Part shown: in pieces, positions 1-4,819 of the stretch
Layout of the letters: every line of letters begins with the position of its first letter
How positions within the stretch are numbered: the first letter of the stretch is position 1
Assembly: GCA_007119075.1 (NCBI GenBank)
Contig: SKQJ01000375.1
Span: forward strand, 1-5,729
DNA: 5,729 bases
Direction of reading: 5' to 3'
Source: Bacteroidales bacterium
Lineage (GTDB): Bacteria; Bacteroidota; Bacteroidia; Bacteroidales; PUMT01
The notes under the pieces: generated by a model
What the model was told of the DNA's origin: nothing
Seen by the model: the letters and a program-made list of their open reading frames with translations, nothing else
The model's database searches: none
Program-made: the position numbers and the translations under genes

Positions 1-46
1 AAGCCACACATAATAAATCATTTGCAAGATCGAGGCCTCAATTAAT

Positions 47-63
47 TGTTGGGAAATCCAACA
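47..63. repeat. Small inverted repeat (TGTTGG/CCAACA) in the leader
   Basis: Arms TGTTGG (47-52) and CCAACA (58-63) are perfect complements around the 5-base spacer GAAAT. No T-tract follows on either strand, so it does not look like a standard intrinsic terminator. It lies 6 bases upstream of the promoter candidate at 70-100, so an operator is possible. The arms are short enough that chance cannot be excluded. The rest of bases 1-138 shows no convincing gene. Confidence 0.35.
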
Positions 64-69
64 CTGCTG

Positions 70-100
70 TTGCAAACTGCGGCATAATGCTGTACTTTTA
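70..100 (+). promoter_or_regulatory. Candidate Bacteroidota-type promoter for the regulator-kinase genes
   Basis: TTG at 70-72 is followed after 20 bases by TACTTTTA at 93-100. This matches the Bacteroidota housekeeping pattern (TTG, about 19-21 bases, TAnnTTTG) at every fixed position except the last base. Transcription would start near 106-108, leaving a leader of roughly 77 bases before the ATG at 184. I found no GG-N10-GC sigma-54 core here, so the regulator does not obviously drive its own promoter. This is a pattern match only. Confidence 0.4.
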
Positions 101-183
101 CTTATCCTTAAGGGCTCTTTTTCCCCGGCACTCCGGTTTTGAGATACCATGGACCAGTAACAGATAACACAAAAGCTAAGATC

Positions 184-1659
184 ATGCATAAGCCCGACAA
201 CCAGAAATCCGGCACAAAATCAGGCTCGCTGCTGGTGGCAGACGACAATCCCGATTTGCTGGCCGGCCTGAAATTCCTTTTAGGACCCTGGTTCGGGGTT
301 ATGGACCAGGTTTCCAACCCAAACCTTATTCCTTCCAGGATCCGGAAATTTCAATATGATGTGATCCTGCTCGATATGAACTTCACGGCCAGTGTGACCA
401 CCGGGAACGAAGGCATTTACTGGCTGAGGGAGATCCTGGCAATGGAACCTGAAGCTGTTGTGGTCATGATCACCGCCTATGGCGATATTGAAGTTGCGGT
501 GAACGCGATCAAGGAAGGAGCAACCGATTTTATAAGCAAATCATGGGACGAGGATAAAATACTGTCTACCCTGATGGGGGCCCTGAGGACCAGCCGGTCC
601 AAAAAGGAAATAAACCGACTTAAAAAGCAGCAGCAGCACCTTTCCGGTCAGCAGGACCAGGGATATACGGTTTTCAGAAGCAGGGCCGCTTCAATGGAAA
701 GAGTAATGAAATGCATTGAAAAGGCCGCGCCAACCGAGGCAAACATTCTTGTTCTCGGCGAGAACGGGACCGGCAAGGAAGTCGTTGCCAGGGAAATACA
801 CCGGCTCTCCCAAAGGAAACAAAGCATTTTTGTCCATCTCGATCTCGGGTCCGTGAGCGAATCCCTTTTTGAAAGCGAGCTTTTCGGTTATAAAAAAGGG
901 GCTTTTACCGATGCCCGTGAAGACAGGTCCGGCAGGATCGAACTGGCTTCCGGAGGCAGCCTTTTTCTGGATGAGATCGGCAATCTGCCGACGCATCTGC
1001 AGACCAGGCTGCTTTCAGTCATCCAGAACCATGAGATCACACCTCTGGGCGGCGTTCGCCCGGTCCAGGTGGATGTCAGGCTGATATCGGCAACCAACAG
1101 GCCTATGGCGGAAATGATTGCCGAAAACAGTTTCAGGGAGGATCTTTTTTACCGTATCAATACAATACAGGTCGAGCTCCCGCCCCTGAGAGAAAGAAAG
1201 GAAGATATTTTAGGGCTGGCCTGCCATTTTCTCGAGAAATTCGCGTCCCGTTACCGTACCGGGGTTCCCGGGCTCTCGGAAAAAGCGGCCGAAAAACTTC
1301 TGGGCCACCACTGGCCCGGCAACATCAGGGAACTGATGCATTCTATTGAGAAGGCAGTTATCATGAGTGAAGATAATATTATCGGGCCGGAGGAATTTAA
1401 TTTCGGTGACAGGATAAAAAAAACTCACCCTCCAACAGGGTCCTACAATATCTCCGAAAATGAAAAACACCTCATCATGGCAGCTCTTGATGCTTTCAGC
1501 GGGAATATGAGCCGCACTGCCAGGGAACTTGGTATAAACCGCTCCACCTTATATGAAAAAATAAAAAAATATGAGATCCGGATATTTCAGCATGATGATA
1601 GTGGTTCAGGCGATCCTGCTGGCCCTGACACCGGCCCTGTTCGCGCTCGGCCTGGATAA
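184..1659 (+). CDS. NtrC-family sigma-54-dependent response regulator
   Basis: This is a 491-residue two-component regulator that, when phosphorylated, should use ATP hydrolysis to open sigma-54 promoters. The receiver domain (about 15-135) has acidic residues Asp20-Asp21, phosphoacceptor Asp64, Thr97 and Lys119. The AAA+ domain (about 165-400) has Walker A GENGTGKE (192-199), a sigma-54 contact loop reading GAFTDA (239-244) instead of GAFTGA, Walker B LFLDE (260-264), sensor I RLISATN (299-305), arginine-finger region FREDLFYRIN (317-326) and sensor II WPGNIREL (377-384). A Fis-type helix-turn-helix follows (about 438-465). ATG 184 is chosen because the receiver begins about 15 residues later. 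An in-frame TTG at 139 would add only an unrelated 15-residue leader. After KKYEI (461-465), where such proteins usually end, there is a 26-residue Gly/Pro/Asp-rich tail encoded inside the kinase gene. Lys119 is followed by Ser rather than the usual Pro. The target genes are unknown. Confidence 0.93.
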   Translation: MHKPDNQKSGTKSGSLLVADDNPDLLAGLKFLLGPWFGVMDQVSNPNLIPSRIRKFQYDVILLDMNFTASVTTGNEGIYWLREILAMEPEAVVVMITAYGDIEVAVNAIKEGATDFISKSWDEDKILSTLMGALRTSRSKKEINRLKKQQQHLSGQQDQGYTVFRSRAASMERVMKCIEKAAPTEANILVLGENGTGKEVVAREIHRLSQRKQSIFVHLDLGSVSESLFESELFGYKKGAFTDAREDRSGRIELASGGSLFLDEIGNLPTHLQTRLLSVIQNHEITPLGGVRPVQVDVRLISATNRPMAEMIAENSFREDLFYRINTIQVELPPLRERKEDILGLACHFLEKFASRYRTGVPGLSEKAAEKLLGHHWPGNIRELMHSIEKAVIMSEDNIIGPEEFNFGDRIKKTHPPTGSYNISENEKHLIMAALDAFSGNMSRTARELGINRSTLYEKIKKYEIRIFQHDDSGSGDPAGPDTGPVRARPG

Positions 1660-2920
1660 TGAGAACCTGGTCATTACAAGATTCAACCTGGTAATTCTGT
1701 GGCTGTTCCAGATCGGCTTTCTGATATGGTATTTGCAAAAACCCGGGCGGCAGCTGGCAAGCCTGCTTGAGATGATCAATGTACCCGGACAGATAAGCAG
1801 CCTGGATGAGAAAAAAAAGACTGTATTCGGATTAAACGTTGAAGCCGGATTGGGCAGGATCACCGAATCGGTCAACAGGCTGAGAATTGAAAAGGAAAGA
1901 GAATTCCACCTTTACCGGAATTGCATAGCAAGCGCCCTGACCGGCCTGGTCGCGTTTGACGACCGGGGGGAGGTCCTTGTCGTCAACAGGGCATTTTTGT
2001 CTCTCCTGGGCAGGGAAAGGATTGAATCCATCAAAAAAATCGATGAAATAAAGGAAGGGCTGTCGGACTGGATCGTTTCGGTGAAGTCCGATACCCAAAA
2101 GATGATCACAGCTGTTACCGGCGGAAAAATCCTTAAAATATACATATCGGTAAGCGTATTCAGGCAGGATGACAGGACTGTCAGGGTGATGGCCCTCCAG
2201 GATATAACCCCCGGTATAGCATCGCAGGAACTCGAATCCATGCACCGTTTTCTCAGGATGATGAGTCACGAGATTCTTAATTCCGTTTCACCAATGAGCC
2301 TGATGTCGTCGGGACTGATAAGGAAATACCGTGAAGCCCCTTCTTGTGCTGAATGCGGGGGCGCGGCCGGGATGCAGGTAGATGAGATAATCGGGGTAAT
2401 GGATACCATAAGGAAAAGAAGCAGGGGACTTGCTTCCTTTGTGGAGGATTTCAGGAAAACATATCACATCCCTCAGCCCGTACTGCAGAATATCCCGGTA
2501 TCCGACATTTTCAGGCAAGTCGGGCGCCTCCTGGATGAACAGCTTAAAGAACAGGGTATTCGTCTGGAGGCAAAATTTGAAAGGGGCGACCTGCAGCTGA
2601 CGGCGGACAGGAAGCTGGTGGAGCAGGCTCTCATTAATCTTGTCCTGAACTCGGCTGAAGCAGTAAAAAATATAAATGAACCGTTAATTTTCCTGGAATG
2701 CCTTGCTGCTGATGACAGAACCGAACTGCTTGTCACCGACAACGGGTGCGGAATGGATATTGAAACTCTTGAAAAACTATCTGCACCGTTTTTCACCACA
2801 AGGGAAAAGGGAACCGGATCGGGACTGTTTTTTTCACGTCAGGTAATGAGACTGCACAAGGGAGAACTGATAATTCTTTCCGAAAAAAATAAGGGAACCA
2901 CGGTAAAGCTGGTTTTTTGA
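1571..2920 (+). CDS. Membrane sensor histidine kinase, NtrY-like (2 TM, PAS, DHp, HATPase)
   Basis: This 449-residue sensor kinase is probably the partner of the overlapping regulator. Two hydrophobic segments (about 7-28 and 36-55) are joined by only a few residues, so there is almost no extracytoplasmic sensor. A charged, HAMP-like or coiled-coil linker (about 56-113) leads to a PAS domain (about 115-215; note TGLVAFDDRGEVLVVNRAF). The dimerisation domain carries His233 in MMSHEILNSVSP. The ATPase domain shows an N box around Asn356/Asn360 (EQALINLVLNSAEA), G1 VTDNGCGMD (388-396), F box APFFTTREK (405-413) and G2 GTGSGL (414-419). Cys259 and Cys262 form a CxxC between the two DHp helices. 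ATG 1571 is preferred because the bases before it are A-rich, as is common in Bacteroidota. ATG 1592 or 1595 would shorten the overlap and still keep most of the first membrane segment. The overlap with the regulator (89 bp from 1571) implies translational coupling. The signal sensed is unknown, and the PAS domain suggests an internal or membrane-linked cue. Confidence 0.92.
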   Translation: MRSGYFSMMIVVQAILLALTPALFALGLDNENLVITRFNLVILWLFQIGFLIWYLQKPGRQLASLLEMINVPGQISSLDEKKKTVFGLNVEAGLGRITESVNRLRIEKEREFHLYRNCIASALTGLVAFDDRGEVLVVNRAFLSLLGRERIESIKKIDEIKEGLSDWIVSVKSDTQKMITAVTGGKILKIYISVSVFRQDDRTVRVMALQDITPGIASQELESMHRFLRMMSHEILNSVSPMSLMSSGLIRKYREAPSCAECGGAAGMQVDEIIGVMDTIRKRSRGLASFVEDFRKTYHIPQPVLQNIPVSDIFRQVGRLLDEQLKEQGIRLEAKFERGDLQLTADRKLVEQALINLVLNSAEAVKNINEPLIFLECLAADDRTELLVTDNGCGMDIETLEKLSAPFFTTREKGTGSGLFFSRQVMRLHKGELIILSEKNKGTTVKLVF

Positions 2921-2924
2921 ATTG

Positions 2925-2953
2925 CCGGTGCTGCGATCCGCCGGATTCACCGG
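2925..2953. terminator. Weak stem-loop in the convergent gap (possible two-way terminator)
   Basis: CCGGTG (2925-2930) pairs with CACCGG (2948-2953). Inside, ATCC (2936-2939) can pair with GGAT (2943-2946) around a 3-base loop. The structure fills the 39-bp gap between the convergent kinase (stop 2918-2920) and oxidoreductase (stop 2962-2960) genes, a natural place for a shared terminator. Only TTT follows on the plus strand, and on the minus strand the downstream sequence is A-rich rather than T-rich, so it does not fit the standard Rho-independent model well. Confidence 0.3.
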
Positions 2954-2959
2954 TTTGGC

Positions 2960-4054
2960 TCATCTGCCGGTTCTCTTCCTGAACTGCTCCAGGTTAAAGG
3001 CAGTCTCCCTTACCAGCCTCTGAACCTCCAGTCCGTGATGCAGATCGGGAACAAAGGCAATATCATCCCTGCCGGCAAGAAAAACATAATGAGCGTGAAT
3101 GAGGGCCCTGAGCCATCCGCCCGGAACATGTCCCGAAGGGAAACTGGTGACGGGTTTGAAGCTGCTGCCGGTAAACCGCACGGACCAGTCCCCGCTCTCT
3201 TCAAAAAAATACTCAAACCTGTCGGGGAACATTGAATTGTATTTTATTGCTCCTTTTTCGGCATAGATCTCAAATGCCATCATATCGCCGATGCCCGAGC
3301 TCACCCTGCTGCCTGAAACATTTCCCACGGCCCGGGTCTTGGGGTCAAACAGCGATATTTCCGAATACAGGTCCGAGCCGGCAGGGACATCGGGGAATTC
3401 GCCGGACTGCAACGCGGAGGTTATTTGTATGTCGTGTCCCAGAAATGCGACCATGAGGCTGAGGGCGTGTGAGCCAAGATCGGCCATTGCACCGCCGTCG
3501 GGAGCGGCCGTAAGGCGGGTGCGTCTTTTTTCCCTGTAGGCCGGATGAAGATAATCACTATGTCTGAGAGTGAAGCTGAAATGAAGCGGCTTGCCGAAAT
3601 CCTTCTCCCTCCACCAGGCAAGCGCTTCGCGGACCGCCGAGCCCATAAGGAACTGGAAGCCTACCTGAACGCTTTTCCCGTTAAAGCCCGTGCCGAGCAT
3701 CCTGCCGATGTCCTCTTCTTCCGATTGACCGGAACAGACGGGCTTTTCAAGGTATATCCTTTTTACCGCAGGCATATCCAGAGCTGACTTCAGGTGAAGA
3801 TAGTGTACCTTGTTGGGCCCGAGAATAAAAACGGTATCGATTTGCCGGTCAGCAAAAAATTCATCCGGTGCCGGAGCAGACGAGAATCCGAAATCCCCTG
3901 CAAATCCTTCCCTGCTTTCCTGCCTGGCCGATGTTACGGCCATTAGGTCAAAGTCAGGCGGATCATTGTAAAAATACTTCAGTGAATTAAGGGCAAAAAC
4001 ATGGGAGCGGGCTATTCCGCCGGCACCGACAAACCCTATATTTGCTTTTTTCAT
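2960..4054 (-). CDS. Gfo/Idh/MocA-family NAD(P)-dependent oxidoreductase
   Basis: This 364-residue protein belongs to the Gfo/Idh/MocA dehydrogenases, which mostly oxidise or reduce sugars, inositols and related polyols with NAD(P). The N-terminal Rossmann fold starts at once with IGFVGAGGIARSH (6-18), containing the GxGGxA dinucleotide loop. The family EKP motif is present in YLEKPVCSG (101-109), with Lys104 as the expected catalytic lysine. The C-terminal alpha/beta domain carries PDGGAMADLGSHALSLM (185-201), where Asp192 and His196 match the usual DxxxH active-site pair. There is no signal peptide or twin-arginine motif, so it should be cytoplasmic. The length is normal and the start sits directly at the Rossmann strand. 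A near-palindrome GTAATTATTTAC (4057-4068) lies just upstream, without a clear ribosome-binding site. The gene follows the lipoprotein gene after 71 bp on the same strand and converges with the kinase gene. Substrate specificity cannot be read from sequence alone. Confidence 0.93.
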   Translation of the reverse strand: MKKANIGFVGAGGIARSHVFALNSLKYFYNDPPDFDLMAVTSARQESREGFAGDFGFSSAPAPDEFFADRQIDTVFILGPNKVHYLHLKSALDMPAVKRIYLEKPVCSGQSEEEDIGRMLGTGFNGKSVQVGFQFLMGSAVREALAWWREKDFGKPLHFSFTLRHSDYLHPAYREKRRTRLTAAPDGGAMADLGSHALSLMVAFLGHDIQITSALQSGEFPDVPAGSDLYSEISLFDPKTRAVGNVSGSRVSSGIGDMMAFEIYAEKGAIKYNSMFPDRFEYFFEESGDWSVRFTGSSFKPVTSFPSGHVPGGWLRALIHAHYVFLAGRDDIAFVPDLHHGLEVQRLVRETAFNLEQFRKRTGR

Positions 4055-4092
4055 TTGTAATTATTTACAGCAGACTAACCGGACAGATCTAT

Positions 4093-4119
4093 CGTATCCG
4101 CCGGAGGCTTTCAGATACG
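4093..4119 (-). repeat. Stem-loop between lipoprotein and oxidoreductase genes
   Basis: CGTATC (4093-4098) and GATACG (4114-4119) are perfect complements. In the minus-strand transcript an inner GCC/GGC pair can form around a 3-base loop. It begins 6 bases after the lipoprotein stop codon. No T-run follows, so it could be an RNA-processing or stability element or a partial terminator inside an operon rather than a true transcription end. GGACAG also occurs twice around it (4081-4086 and 4119-4124). Confidence 0.3.
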
Positions 4120-4125
4120 GACAGC

Positions 4126-4731
4126 TCAAATGGGTTCGCTGAGATCGAACTCGGCGGCAAACATCAACCGGCCGCTGTAATGCAGCTGATATGTCATACT
4201 GCCGAGGTCTTCCGAAAGGATGACCCGCCATTCCCGCCCGAGTGTGTCCTCAAGCAATTCAATGGTATAATCGTCGGCCGGGAAGCTTTGCCTGAACTGT
4301 GTCCCTTCCCCGTCGGCATAGCCGCCGTACATGGTCAGCTCTTCGGGTGTTCCGTCGTCATGCCTGTGATCATGCCTGAAACGCAGGCCTTCCTCCTCTG
4401 CCAGGAACATCCAGGTCCGGGAACGGTCTTCATTCAGGTGAAACGGGATATGGACCCTGTCGGTTTCGCAAACGGTAACATGCATAATAAAATCCCTGTC
4501 GGCCCAGCTTTCCCTGCCTGGAGCAGAATAGATTTCCTGGCCACGAAAAGATTTTCCGCACAGGCTGGCAAGATTATTCATAAAACCTTTTTCGGCGCCT
4601 GACAAGGAGGCTTCCAGCGCCTCAAGCCTGTCAACCATTCCCTCCCTGTCGGCCGAGTTTTCCCGGTCCCTTTGGCCACAGGAGACAACCAGGACTGAAA
4701 ATGCAATAAAAAAGAATAGTTTGTTTATCAT
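4126..4731 (-). CDS. Uncharacterised lipoprotein with His-rich core motif
   Basis: This 201-residue protein has a short basic start, a hydrophobic stretch (about 5-16) and a lipobox VVSC with Cys18 as the predicted lipidated residue. It should therefore be an envelope lipoprotein of about 184 mature residues. The segment after Cys18 is charged (about 20-50, possibly helical). The folded part then contains two cysteines (Cys58, Cys88), the block EDRSRTW (101-107), a striking HDHRHDDGTPEE (120-131), MYGGYADGEGT (134-144) and SFPADD (149-154). From memory, proteins sharing the DRSRTW, HDHRH-DGTP and YGG pattern occur as conserved hypotheticals in Bacteroidota and Proteobacteria. I do not know an assigned function. 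The three spaced histidines and nearby acids could bind a metal, but that is inference. It lies between a PQQ sugar dehydrogenase and a Gfo/Idh oxidoreductase on the same strand. The start is well fixed by the signal peptide, and an inverted repeat ends 3 bases upstream of it. Confidence 0.87.
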   Translation of the reverse strand: MINKLFFFIAFSVLVVSCGQRDRENSADREGMVDRLEALEASLSGAEKGFMNNLASLCGKSFRGQEIYSAPGRESWADRDFIMHVTVCETDRVHIPFHLNEDRSRTWMFLAEEEGLRFRHDHRHDDGTPEELTMYGGYADGEGTQFRQSFPADDYTIELLEDTLGREWRVILSEDLGSMTYQLHYSGRLMFAAEFDLSEPI

Positions 4732-4734
4732 GTC

Positions 4735-4783
4735 CGGTCAATTTGAATTAGTTAAAATATCAGCAAATAACCATTATTGACCG
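4735..4783 (-). promoter_or_regulatory. Nested inverted repeat upstream of the lipoprotein gene
   Basis: CGGTCAAT (4735-4742) and ATTGACCG (4776-4783) are perfect 8-base complements separated by 33 bases. Inside them GTTA (4751-4754) pairs with TAAC (4768-4771). The proximal arm lies 4 to 11 bases before the minus-strand ATG (4731-4729), exactly where a ribosome would bind. It could be an mRNA hairpin controlling translation. Alternatively the arms could be two operator half-sites about 41 bp (near four helical turns) centre to centre. Neither role is shown. Confidence 0.4.
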
Positions 4784-4795
4784 TGCAAGATAAAA

Positions 4796-4819
4796 AATTA
4801 TAATTGAAAAAGTCTTTTT
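4796..4819 (-). terminator. A/T-rich palindromes just after the sugar dehydrogenase stop
   Basis: AAAAAGTCTTTTT (4807-4819) is a 6-base-arm palindrome around one central base and overlaps the TAA stop (4820-4818). It is followed on the minus strand by the perfect palindrome AATTATAATT (4796-4805) and then a run of six T. This could act as a weak terminator or attenuator after the dehydrogenase gene. The AT-only stem and very tight loop make it poor by intrinsic-terminator standards. TATAAT in the second palindrome could instead be a promoter -10 element, but no matching -35 was found. Confidence 0.22.

Noticed and set aside
81..105. Sigma-54 (-24/-12) promoter before the regulator
   Set aside because: GGCATAATGCTG has a GG and a GC but not with the required 10-base spacing, and no other GG-N10-GC fit was found in the leader.
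139..183. Upstream TTG start for the response regulator
   Set aside because: It adds 15 residues with no receiver-domain likeness. The ATG at 184 places the receiver at a normal distance from the N-terminus.
1555..1570. Programmed +1 frameshift fusing regulator and kinase into one hybrid protein
   Set aside because: The kinase frame has a TAA at 1562-1564 just before its own ATG and an A-rich start context. Two separate proteins with coupled translation explain the layout better.
1832..2269. 145- and 109-residue minus-strand open frames inside the kinase gene
   Set aside because: They overlap the PAS and linker region, which has clear domain motifs on the plus strand. No start context or recognisable family was seen.
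4042..4602. 186-residue plus-strand open frame opposite the lipoprotein gene
   Set aside because: It is antisense to a well-supported lipoprotein with a signal peptide and family motifs. Its translation shows no recognisable domain, so it is a shadow.
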